Origin: Amycolatopsis sp. NBRC 101858
Lineage (GTDB): Bacteria > Actinomycetota > Actinomycetes > Mycobacteriales > Pseudonocardiaceae
Length of the DNA stretch: 64,000 nucleotides
Reading direction: 5' to 3'
Assembly (NCBI RefSeq): GCF_030269325.1
Contig: NZ_BSTD01000005.1
Coordinates: 763,391 to 827,390, forward strand
The translations under genes and the position numbers were made by a program. Positions 57,247 through 64,000 of the stretch are shown here, one piece after another; the first letter of the stretch is position 1, and each line of letters starts with the position of its first letter. The notes below the pieces were generated by a model, which was not told the DNA's origin, did not search any database, and saw only the letters and a program-made list of their open reading frames with translations.

Positions 57247-58831
57247 GGACCTCGTCGAAGCCGGCCAGGTGCTCGGGCCGGTGGGTGACGAGGACGACGG
57301 TGCCTTGCGCCTTCGCCAGGACGTTCGCCAGGACGGCGTCGCCGTGGGCGGGGTCGAGGCCTTCGACCGGCTCGTCGAGCACGAGGACGGGTGGGGCCGC
57401 CAGGACCGCGCGGGCGAGGATCAGCCGCTGGCGTTGACCGCCGGAGAGCGCGTCGCCGTCCGGTCCGGTGTCGCGGTCCAGATCGAGGTCGAAGTCGGCG
57501 GTCGCGCAGGCTTCGGTCAGTTCGTCTTCGGTTGCTTCCGGCTTCGCGAGCAGCAGGTTTTCGCGGACGGTCGTGTGGAAGACGTGGGCGTCGGCCAGGG
57601 CGCCGGAGACGAGATCCGGCAGGTCGGCGTACTCGGCGAGGGGATGGCCGTCGAGGAGCACCTGGCCGTCGGTGGGGGTCTCGAGGCCGAGGAGGAGCCG
57701 CAGCAGAGTCGTCTTGCCGGCGCCGCTGGGGCCGAGGATCCCGAGGCGCTTGCCCGGCGGGAGATCGAGGTCGAGGTCCTTCAGCGCGGGCGCCCGGCCG
57801 GGATACCTGACCCCGGCCTGCCGGAGCGTGAAGTGTCCTTTTTGCACGGACCGGGTGCCCTGGGGGCGGGCGGGTCCGGTGAGCACGGCTTTGACGCGAG
57901 CGGCCGACGCGCGGATCTCGGGGACGCGGCGCGCGGCGCCGACGAGCGGGAGGACGACTTCGAAGGTGGTCATGGCGGCCAGGGTGAGCGCGGCGGTCCA
58001 GGGCACGGAGGCGTGCGCGAGCAGCGCGACGGCGGCGGTCGTGCCGAGCTGCACGAGCGTCCCGGCGGCGGTGAGCAGGGCGGTCCTCCCGGACGTGCTC
58101 CGCTCGCTGCCGGCCAGCTGATCGACGATTTCGGTGGCTTTCGCTCGGGTTTCCTCGAGGGCACCGGCGGCGACGAGTTCGCGGTGCCCGGTGACGAGCT
58201 CGACGGCCCGTTCGGCGAGTTCGGCCCGCTTTGGCGCGTCGTCTCGGGCTGCTCGTGCGGTGAGCCGGACGACCAGCCGGGGCAGCGCCACCCCGGCGAC
58301 GAGCAAGCCACCGGCAAGCGCGACGGCGGCTCGGAGGGACGCGGTGGCGGTGACGGCCACGGCAGCGCCCCCGACGAACGCGGCCACCCCGGCGGGCAGC
58401 AGCCACCGCAGGACTGCGTCCTGCAGAGCGTCCACATCGGACACGAGCCGGGTGACGAGGTCGCCGCCGGAGTACCGCGTGCCGGGGACGAGGGCTTGGT
58501 AGACGCGGGTGCGCAGGGAGCCGAGCCACCGGAGGACGACTTCGTGCCCGGCGAGCCGCTCGGCGTACCGGAGGCCACCGCGAAGGAGGGCGAGGGTCCG
58601 AACGGCGACGATGGCGACGGTGAGGGCTTCGAGCGGCGGCCGTTCGGCGGCGCGCAGGAGCAGCCAGGCCGCGGTGGCCATGAGGGCGAGGGCGGCCAGT
58701 TCGGCTCCGGCGCCCAGAAGAGCGGCGCGGAAAAGGCGGGTCAAGTCCCTTGTGGACACACCCCAGGCCCCCGGGAGTCGAAGGATGTCTCTGGCTGGGC
58801 GGTCTGCCACGACCCACGGGTCGAGTTTCAT
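57182..58831 (-). CDS. cydC: Thiol reductant ABC exporter subunit CydC
   Basis: Half of the CydDC heterodimeric ABC transporter that exports cysteine/glutathione-type reductants needed for cytochrome bd assembly. Six-helix membrane domain (about 30-300), then ATPase with ILGPSGAGKTT (Walker A), DALSGGQRQRL (signature) and LVLDEPVEGLD (Walker B). 549 residues. ATG at 58831 overlaps the cydD stop by 4 nt; GGAGG 7 nt upstream. Last gene of the cydABDC operon. Confidence 0.95.
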   Translation of the reverse strand: MKLDPWVVADRPARDILRLPGAWGVSTRDLTRLFRAALLGAGAELAALALMATAAWLLLRAAERPPLEALTVAIVAVRTLALLRGGLRYAERLAGHEVVLRWLGSLRTRVYQALVPGTRYSGGDLVTRLVSDVDALQDAVLRWLLPAGVAAFVGGAAVAVTATASLRAAVALAGGLLVAGVALPRLVVRLTARAARDDAPKRAELAERAVELVTGHRELVAAGALEETRAKATEIVDQLAGSERSTSGRTALLTAAGTLVQLGTTAAVALLAHASVPWTAALTLAAMTTFEVVLPLVGAARRVPEIRASAARVKAVLTGPARPQGTRSVQKGHFTLRQAGVRYPGRAPALKDLDLDLPPGKRLGILGPSGAGKTTLLRLLLGLETPTDGQVLLDGHPLAEYADLPDLVSGALADAHVFHTTVRENLLLAKPEATEDELTEACATADFDLDLDRDTGPDGDALSGGQRQRLILARAVLAAPPVLVLDEPVEGLDPAHGDAVLANVLAKAQGTVVLVTHRPEHLAGFDEVLTLEDGRALPASAAGPRPGRR

Positions 58832-60381
58832 GCCGCCACCTCCGCGCACACCCGGCCGTCTCGTAGCTCGACCACCCGCTCGGCCAACCCGGCCATCGCG
58901 GGTCGATGGGCGACCAGCACCGCCGTCCGCCCCGGCAGCAACCGCCGGGTCGCCGACAGCACCGCCGCCTCCGTCCGGGAGTCCAGCCGGGCCGTCGGCT
59001 CGTCCAGCAGGACCAACCCCGCCGAACTGCGCGCCAGCGCCCGGGCCAACCCCACCCGCTGCCGCTGGCCCGCCGACAACACCTCGCCCAGCTCGCCCAC
59101 CGGCGTCTCGAACCCGCTGGGCAACCCCGCCGCCACGGAATCCAGCGCCGCCGCCCGGGCCGCCGCTGAAATGTCGGAAGAACCACTCACTGAAATGTTA
59201 GAAGCCAAAGAACCCCGGAACAGCGTCGGCCGCTGCGGCACCCAGGCCACGTCCGCCAGCCAGTCGGAAGCGGACAACGACCGCAAGTCCACGCCGTCGA
59301 CCAAGACCCGCCCCGAAGAAGGCGCGACGAACCCCAGCAGCACCGCCAGCAGAGTGCTCTTCCCCGATCCGCTGGGCCCGACCAACGCCAACCGCGACCC
59401 GGCGGGCACCGTCAAGTCCACATCGGACAGAGCAGGCGCCCCGGAGTAGCAAACCGAAACCCGCTCGAAGACCACCGAGGGCGCACCCCGGCGACGGCAC
59501 CGAGCCCCCGACAGCACCGGAACCACCGGCACCGCAAGAGCCTCCCGCAACGCCGTCAACCCCTCCGCCGCCGCGTGGAACTTCGCCCCGGCAGCCCGCA
59601 ACGGCAAGTAGGCCTCCGGCGCCAGCACCAGGATCAGCAACGCCGTCCGAGCGTCGAGAGATCCGGCGAGAAGCCGGAACCCGATCGGCACCGCGACCAG
59701 CGCCACCGAAAGCGTCGCGACCAGTTCCAGCACCAGAGAAGACAAGAAAGCCACCCGCAGAGTCTTCAACGTCGCGTCGGCGTGGGCGGACGCCATCGCC
59801 CGGACCGTCGAAGCCTGCGCCGACGCCCGGCCGAACACCCTCAGCGTTTCGAGCCCCCGGACGACGTCGAGGAAGTGCCCGCCCAGCTTCTTGAGCAGGT
59901 CCCACTGGGTCCGCGCCGCGGTGTGCTTGCCGACCAGGATCGCGAACACCGGGATCAGCGGGAGCGTCACCGTCACCACCAGCGCCGACACGAGGTCCGT
60001 CGTGAACAGCCGCACGACCACCGCGATCGGCACCACCACCGAGACGACCAGCGACGGCAGGTACCCGGTCAGGTAGCTGTCCGTCGCGTCGACGCCGCGG
60101 GTGATCTGCGTGGCGACGACCCCGGCGCGGTCGGACGACGACTCGAGCAGCCGCCGGCGCAGGCCGGCGCGGACCGTGGCCGCGAACCGTCCACTGAGGA
60201 CACCGTGACCCCACGTGAGCGCGGCCCGGCCGAGCAGGGCCGCCACCAGGAAGAGCGAAACCCCGCCGCCGGTGAGCAGCGTGGCCAGCCCTTCGGCTTG
60301 GACCAGGACGAAAGTCGCGGAGAGGACTCCGAGCGCGGCCAGCACGATCAGGTACCGCCGGAGTCCGGGCAGAGCGGGCAC
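58828..60381 (-). CDS. cydD: Thiol reductant ABC exporter subunit CydD
   Basis: Partner of CydC. Membrane domain residues about 10-290, ATPase with LVGPSGSGKSTLL (Walker A), EVLSAGQRQRVGLARAL (signature, Ala in place of the usual Gly) and LVLLDEPTARLD (Walker B). 517 residues from GTG at 60381, 9 nt after the cydB stop. Needed for assembly of the bd oxidase. Confidence 0.95.
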   Translation of the reverse strand: MPALPGLRRYLIVLAALGVLSATFVLVQAEGLATLLTGGGVSLFLVAALLGRAALTWGHGVLSGRFAATVRAGLRRRLLESSSDRAGVVATQITRGVDATDSYLTGYLPSLVVSVVVPIAVVVRLFTTDLVSALVVTVTLPLIPVFAILVGKHTAARTQWDLLKKLGGHFLDVVRGLETLRVFGRASAQASTVRAMASAHADATLKTLRVAFLSSLVLELVATLSVALVAVPIGFRLLAGSLDARTALLILVLAPEAYLPLRAAGAKFHAAAEGLTALREALAVPVVPVLSGARCRRRGAPSVVFERVSVCYSGAPALSDVDLTVPAGSRLALVGPSGSGKSTLLAVLLGFVAPSSGRVLVDGVDLRSLSASDWLADVAWVPQRPTLFRGSLASNISVSGSSDISAAARAAALDSVAAGLPSGFETPVGELGEVLSAGQRQRVGLARALARSSAGLVLLDEPTARLDSRTEAAVLSATRRLLPGRTAVLVAHRPAMAGLAERVVELRDGRVCAEVAA

Positions 60382-60390
60382 CGAGTCCTC

Positions 60391-61371
60391 CTAGAAGTGC
60401 AGCAGCGAACGCTGGTCGAGCGGGTGCCGGTGCGCGCGCCACGTCAGCCACTGCACCACCAGGAGCACCACCACCGCCGGCGCGGCGAACCAGCCCAGCA
60501 CCCCGAACGTGCCGGACGCCGTCGCCGCCTCCTCGACGCGCAGCGTGTACGCCGAGGTCGCGAGCACCGTCGGGAACCGCAGCGTGCCCGCGAGCAGCGC
60601 CGGGCACGCGGAAAGGACCATCGTCGCGACGAGTGCCGGCCGGTACCACCGCCGGGCCAGCCCCAGCCGAGAAACCGCGAGTGCCAGGAAAGCCAGCACG
60701 ACCACGCCGATACCGAGGGGCGTGCTGCCGTCCAGCGCGAAGAACCCCCACACCGTGGCGATCACGAGGAAGGCGAACACGGGCCCCGAGAAGGCGCGCG
60801 CCAGCCGCACCGCGCGGCCGGTCAGCTCCGCCGGCGCGCGCACGGCCAGGAACACCGCACCCTGCAGGCAGAACAGCGCGACGAACCCGAGTCCCCACAG
60901 CACGGCGTAGGGGTTGAACAGCTCGAGCACGGTCGGCGCGCCGTCGGCGTCCAGGGGCAGGCCGAGCACCAGGTTGCCGAGGAACAGGCCCCACGACAGC
61001 GCCGTCACCAGCGCGCCGCCGACGATGCCCGCCGTCCAGGCGCCGCGTGGCGCGTCCGGGCGGCGGCTGCGCAGCTGCATCGACGCCGTGAACGTCACCA
61101 GGCCGAGCAGCAGCGTCACGACCAGGACGTACGCCCCGGCGAACACCTTGCCCTCCAGGTGCGGGAACGCGCCGAACAGCACGCCGACCGCGGCCACCAG
61201 CCACACCTCGTTGGCCAGGAAGAACGGGCCGAGCGCGCCGAGCGTCTGCCGCCGCTTCCGTTCGTCGGCTTCGAACGCGGGCAGGAGCATGCCGACGCCG
61301 TAGTCGTAGCCGGCCAGTGCGAAGTATCCGCAGGTCAGCAAGCCCAGCAGGCACCAGAAGAAGGTCACCAT
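60391..61371 (-). CDS. cydB: Cytochrome bd oxidase subunit II
   Basis: 326-residue integral membrane subunit with about eight helices: TFFWCLLGLLTCGYFALAGYDYGVGML (family-typical GYDYGVG), FLANEVWLVAAVGVLFGAFP, and further helices to the C-terminus. It supports CydA structurally. Starts 3 nt after the cydA stop, in the same operon. Confidence 0.96.
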   Translation of the reverse strand: MVTFFWCLLGLLTCGYFALAGYDYGVGMLLPAFEADERKRRQTLGALGPFFLANEVWLVAAVGVLFGAFPHLEGKVFAGAYVLVVTLLLGLVTFTASMQLRSRRPDAPRGAWTAGIVGGALVTALSWGLFLGNLVLGLPLDADGAPTVLELFNPYAVLWGLGFVALFCLQGAVFLAVRAPAELTGRAVRLARAFSGPVFAFLVIATVWGFFALDGSTPLGIGVVVLAFLALAVSRLGLARRWYRPALVATMVLSACPALLAGTLRFPTVLATSAYTLRVEEAATASGTFGVLGWFAAPAVVVLLVVQWLTWRAHRHPLDQRSLLHF

Positions 61372-61374
61372 CGG

Positions 61375-62535
61375 TCAGACTCCGCTCAGGACGGGCAGTT
61401 CGGCGGGCTCGTCGACCGGCTCCGGGCCGCGCTTGGCGACCCGCGCCAGGAGCACCCAGTCGGCGACCGCGAGCGCGGCGAACAGCAGGGAGAAGGCGAT
61501 GAAGGAGAACAGGATCTGGCCGCCGGGGACGTCCGCGATCGCGTCCGCGGTGCGCAGCTTCCCCCAGACCAGCCACGGCTGGCGGCCGAGCTCGCGCACC
61601 AGCCAGCCCATGATCGCCGCGAGGAACGGCAACGGGATCGCCGCGACCATCAGGTAGTGCAGGAAGCGCGCCCGGGTGATCCAGTTCCGGACCAGCAGCA
61701 GCGTGCCGAGGATCGCGCAGAGGAACATGAGGAACCCGAGCCCGATCATCGCGCCGAGCGGCACGCCCACGGCGCCTTCGCCCAGCTTGTCCGGTTGGTA
61801 CATCTTCAGCTCGCCGAACTGCGCGAAGCCCTGGTTGACCACGAAGATCGAGCCGACGAGTGCCGCGAGCACGCCGATGCGCATCGAGCGGCGGAAGAAC
61901 TCGACCTCCGTGGTGCGCTTGAGGAAGTGGTAGGCGCTGACGCCGACCACGAAGAACCCGCCGGTCACCAGCGCGGCGCTGAGCACGTGCGGCAGCGACG
62001 CGACCAGCGCCGGGTTCGAGAACAGCGCGCCGAAGTCGTCGAGGTGCAGGGTGCCGCCTTCGAGCCGGCTGCCGACCGGGTTCTGCAGGAACGAGTTGGC
62101 CAGCATGATGAACAGCGCCGACGCGTACGCGGTCAGCGTGACCAGCCAGATCAGCGTCAGGTGCAGCCACTTGGGCATCCGCCCGAAGCCGAAGATCCAC
62201 AGGCCGAGGAAGGTCGACTCCAGGAAGAACGCGACCAGCGTCTCAATGGCCAGCGGGGCGCCGAAGACATCCCCGGCGAAAGCGGAAAGACCGGTCCAGG
62301 TCAGCCCGAACTGGAATTCCATCACGATTCCGGTGACGATTCCCAGAGCGTAGTTGATCACGTACAGGCGGCCCCAGAAGCGCGTCATCCGCAGCAGCTC
62401 GGGCTTGCCGCCGAGCGTCCAGCGCGTCTGCATCACGGCCACCAGCGTGACCAACCCCAGTGTGAGCAGCACGAACAGGAAGTGCAGCGATGTCGTCGTC
62501 GCGAACTGGAGTCTCGCGACCGGGAGTGCGTCCAT
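61375..62535 (-). CDS. cydA: Cytochrome bd oxidase subunit I with shortened Q-loop
   Basis: Quinol oxidase heme subunit for high-affinity oxygen respiration. Visible ligands: His18 (heme b595), Glu98 and Glu106 (IETLVAFFLEST), His183 (LPHVLSA) and Met263 (GAMIGLG, heme b558), plus GRQPW at 317-321. Only 386 residues against about 500 in E. coli and other actinobacteria: between helix 6 and Met263 just about 27 residues remain (236-262), so most of the quinol-binding Q-loop is missing. ATG at 62535; TATAGT lies 8 nt upstream. Confidence 0.93.
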   Translation of the reverse strand: MDALPVARLQFATTTSLHFLFVLLTLGLVTLVAVMQTRWTLGGKPELLRMTRFWGRLYVINYALGIVTGIVMEFQFGLTWTGLSAFAGDVFGAPLAIETLVAFFLESTFLGLWIFGFGRMPKWLHLTLIWLVTLTAYASALFIMLANSFLQNPVGSRLEGGTLHLDDFGALFSNPALVASLPHVLSAALVTGGFFVVGVSAYHFLKRTTEVEFFRRSMRIGVLAALVGSIFVVNQGFAQFGELKMYQPDKLGEGAVGVPLGAMIGLGFLMFLCAILGTLLLVRNWITRARFLHYLMVAAIPLPFLAAIMGWLVRELGRQPWLVWGKLRTADAIADVPGGQILFSFIAFSLLFAALAVADWVLLARVAKRGPEPVDEPAELPVLSGV

Positions 62536-62542
62536 GCCGAGC

Positions 62543-62574
62543 GACTATATACGTAGTCTGGCTACATGTAGCCA
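62543..62574. promoter_or_regulatory. Two palindromes over the cydA promoter, divergent from PadR
   Basis: TGGCTACATGTAGCCA (62559-62574) is a perfect 16-bp palindrome with the ATGT/ACAT halves common in PadR sites; GACTATATACGTAGTC (62543-62558) has 5-bp arms. On the minus strand TATAGT (62549-62544) is the likely -10 of cydA, so a bound protein would block the operon. Confidence 0.7.
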
Positions 62575-62676
62575 CCAAATCCATGAGATCCGGGTCATCT
62601 CCGGGAAATCCCCGGGTGTCACCGGTGCGTCCGGTCAATAGCCTTCCCGGGGTAGGCATGCGTAGACTGCGTACCT

Positions 62677-62994
62677 ATGAAGGCGGACACCTTGCGCGGG
62701 CACCTCGACGCGCTGCTGCTGGCTGTGCTCGACGGCCGCAAGCTGCACGGCTACGCGATCATCGAGGCGCTCCAGCTGCGCACCGACGGCGCGCTCGACC
62801 TGCCCACCGGCACCGTCTACCCGGCCCTGCGCCGGCTGGAGCGGGCCGGCTGGCTGGCCAGCGAGTGGGACGTCGTGGGCGGCCGCAAGCGCCGGACGTA
62901 CCGCCTCACCCGCTCCGGCGAGCAGGCCTTGGCCGCCGAGCGCACGGAGTGGCGGGAGTTCACCACGGTCATCGGGGGAGTACTGGGCGCATGA
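62677..62994 (+). CDS. PadR family transcriptional regulator
   Basis: 105-residue winged-helix PadR: DALLLAVLDGRKLHGYAIIEAL, LPTGTVYPALRRLERAGWLAS, RTYRLTRSGEQALAAER. ATG at 62677 with TAGACT 8 nt upstream (leaderless type). Overlaps the next gene by 4 nt (ATGA). Divergent from cydA, with palindromes between, so it may regulate both its own operon and cydABDC. Confidence 0.93.
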   Translation: MKADTLRGHLDALLLAVLDGRKLHGYAIIEALQLRTDGALDLPTGTVYPALRRLERAGWLASEWDVVGGRKRRTYRLTRSGEQALAAERTEWREFTTVIGGVLGA

Positions 62995-63659
62995 TCGACG
63001 AGTACCTGGGGGAGCTGGACCGCAGGCTGCACGGCTGCGGCCGGTTCAAGGCCGACCTGCTCGAAGAGGCCCGCGACGGCCTGCACGACGCCGCCGACGC
63101 CTACCGCGAGGGCGGCTGGGCCGACGCGGACGCCGAGCGCCGCGCGGTCGCCGACTTCGGCCCGGCGGCCGTCGTCGCCCGCGACTACCAGGCCGAGCTC
63201 GGCATGCTCAGCGGCGTCCGGACGCTGTGGAAGCTCGTCGTCGGCGTCCCGGCGATGCAGATCGCGTGGGACTACGCCCGGATCCTCACCTTCGGCGAGT
63301 GGACGAAGATCTCCACGCCGACGCCGGAGTGGTACAAGGTCGTCACGCACGTCACCCACGGCGCCGTGTTCGTCGTGCCGGTGATCGGCGTGCTCGCGCT
63401 GCTCGGCATCCGCTGGCTGAGCCGGAAGCTCGACGGCACCGGGCTCGCCCGGTTCTGCGGCATCCTCATCGCGCTCGCGGTCGGCATCAACCTCGCGTCG
63501 GTCGGGCTGCTGATCAGCACGACCGGGTTCGTGGACGCATCGAGGCTGTTCCTGAGCGTCCCGTGTGCCGTGCTGATGGTCGCCTGGGTGCTCCTTTCGC
63601 TCCGGCTGGTCGTGCTCGCGAGACGATCCTGGGGTGGGTATGCCACGATCGTCGCGTGA
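62991..63659 (+). CDS. Permease prefix (HAAS-type) membrane protein, 222 aa
   Basis: N-terminal soluble helical prefix (IDEYLGELDRRLHGCGRFKADLLEEARDGL...) of the HAAS/permease-prefix type that typically partners PadR regulators, then four membrane helices (about 118-135, 150-170, 180-196 and the end). Thought to work with the PadR protein in membrane signalling; no enzymatic motif. Coupled at both ends (ATGA with padR, GTGA with the next gene). Confidence 0.85.
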   Translation: MIDEYLGELDRRLHGCGRFKADLLEEARDGLHDAADAYREGGWADADAERRAVADFGPAAVVARDYQAELGMLSGVRTLWKLVVGVPAMQIAWDYARILTFGEWTKISTPTPEWYKVVTHVTHGAVFVVPVIGVLALLGIRWLSRKLDGTGLARFCGILIALAVGINLASVGLLISTTGFVDASRLFLSVPCAVLMVAWVLLSLRLVVLARRSWGGYATIVA

Positions 63660-63979
63660 CGACCGCGCTGATCTACCTCGTAGTCATGCTGCTGGTGGCC
63701 GCCGTGGTGTTCCTGCTCGCCGCCGTGGTCTTCGGCCGGGGTGAGGAGCTCGCCCCGCTGCCGCCGGGCAGCTCGCCGACGCGGCTGCCCGCCGAGGACA
63801 TCACCGGCGAGGACCTGCAGGAGGTCCGCTTCCAGCTGGTCCTGCGCGGCTACAAGATGTCCGAAGTGGACTGGGTGATGCGGCGCCTCGGCGTCGAGCT
63901 CGACGAGCTGCGCACCCGGGTCGCCGAGCTGGAGCAGCGCGAACGCGAGCGGGAGAGCTCGCCCGAGGGCGCCCAGTGA
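63656..63979 (+). CDS. DivIVA domain-containing membrane protein, 107 aa
   Basis: One N-terminal membrane helix (VVMLLVAAVVFLLAAVVFG), then the short DivIVA-type domain EVRFQLVLRGYKMSEVDWVM (GYKMSEVD motif) and a coiled coil to the end. DivIVA-like proteins bind curved membrane and organise polar growth. GTG at 63656 overlaps the preceding stop by 4 nt. Resembles the small protein next to gpgS in mycobacteria. Confidence 0.88.
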   Translation: MTTALIYLVVMLLVAAVVFLLAAVVFGRGEELAPLPPGSSPTRLPAEDITGEDLQEVRFQLVLRGYKMSEVDWVMRRLGVELDELRTRVAELEQRERERESSPEGAQ

Positions 63980-64000
63980 CGGACCTGGTGCTCTCGGTCG
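63976..64000 (+). CDS. Start of a further gene, cut by the window end
   Basis: GTG at 63976 overlaps the DivIVA-protein stop by 4 nt (GTGA) and opens VTDLVLSV. Too short to identify. Confidence 0.5.

Noticed and set aside
59198..62556. Open frames of about 1000 codons on both strands across cydA/cydB/cydD
   Set aside because: They are out-of-frame shadows of the cyd genes, rich in Arg, Gln and His with no domain.
1..64000. tRNA, rRNA, insertion sequence or prophage genes
   Set aside because: Looked for cloverleaf-like and conserved rRNA segments, transposase or integrase motifs and phage structural genes; none seen by eye.

Overview
The window is high-GC actinobacterial chromosome. Codon use (G/C third positions, many GTG and TTG starts), gene content and order point to the Pseudonocardiaceae, most likely an Amycolatopsis-like soil organism; that is an inference from the proteins, not a database match. 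Two stretches keep gene neighbourhoods known from Mycobacterium tuberculosis: TIGR03089 / LCP protein / rmlD / wbbL / mannose-1-P guanylyltransferase / fbiB / fbiA (Rv3268 to Rv3261 region) and dapD / dapE / LOG / gpgS / DivIVA-domain protein (Rv1201c to Rv1209 region). I saw no rRNA, tRNA, CRISPR array, insertion sequence or prophage.

Layout. 1-8.4 kb: tail of an acyl-CoA dehydrogenase, a 39-residue membrane peptide, a secreted lipase, small hypotheticals, a DUF1206 membrane protein, a Tet(M)/Otr(A)-type ribosomal protection GTPase behind an overlapping upstream ORF, DoxX, a TIGR03089 protein and an NmrA-type oxidoreductase under a clear palindromic operator. 8.4-23 kb: cell-wall glycan block with two LCP ligases, rmlB, rmlD, five extra glycosyltransferases, a striking 21-bp repeat array, wbbL rhamnosyltransferase and GDP-mannose pyrophosphorylase. 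23-30.4 kb: DNA glycosylase, a GntR regulator between two TM/Pro-Gln-rich proteins, a tightly overlapped GNAT-fbiA-fbiB-NUDIX operon for coenzyme F420, then ferredoxin fdxA and dapC. 30.4-38.2 kb: two TetR-controlled redox genes, a CHAD protein with a duplicated 3' tail, dapD and dapE (with dapC, three steps of the succinylase branch of diaminopimelate/lysine synthesis).

38.2-52.1 kb is a secretome block: DUF3152 protein, GH18 chitinase with a DasR-type (dre) site, M28 aminopeptidase, two M4 thermolysin-like proteases each preceded by its own HTH-TPR regulator gene, and a GH9 glycosidase under a palindromic operator. The two M4 genes share an almost superimposable promoter, and each regulator gene lies directly upstream on the same strand. 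This layout resembles the Bacillus NprR/neutral protease arrangement and is the best candidate here for an undescribed regulatory system. 52.1-64 kb: two LOG-family proteins, LysR/SDR pair, an I36 (SMPI-like) metalloprotease inhibitor, PlsC, gpgS, a cydABDC operon whose CydA has lost most of the Q-loop, a PadR regulator divergent from cyd, and a DivIVA-domain protein.

Functionally the window joins envelope construction (linker rhamnose, LCP ligation, DAP, methylglucose lipopolysaccharide initiation) with cofactor F420 synthesis, extracellular polymer degradation and low-oxygen respiration. Many genes have a -10-like hexamer 5-8 nt from the start codon, implying leaderless mRNAs, and two very short divergent gaps (18 and 23 bp) contain -10 elements that serve both strands.
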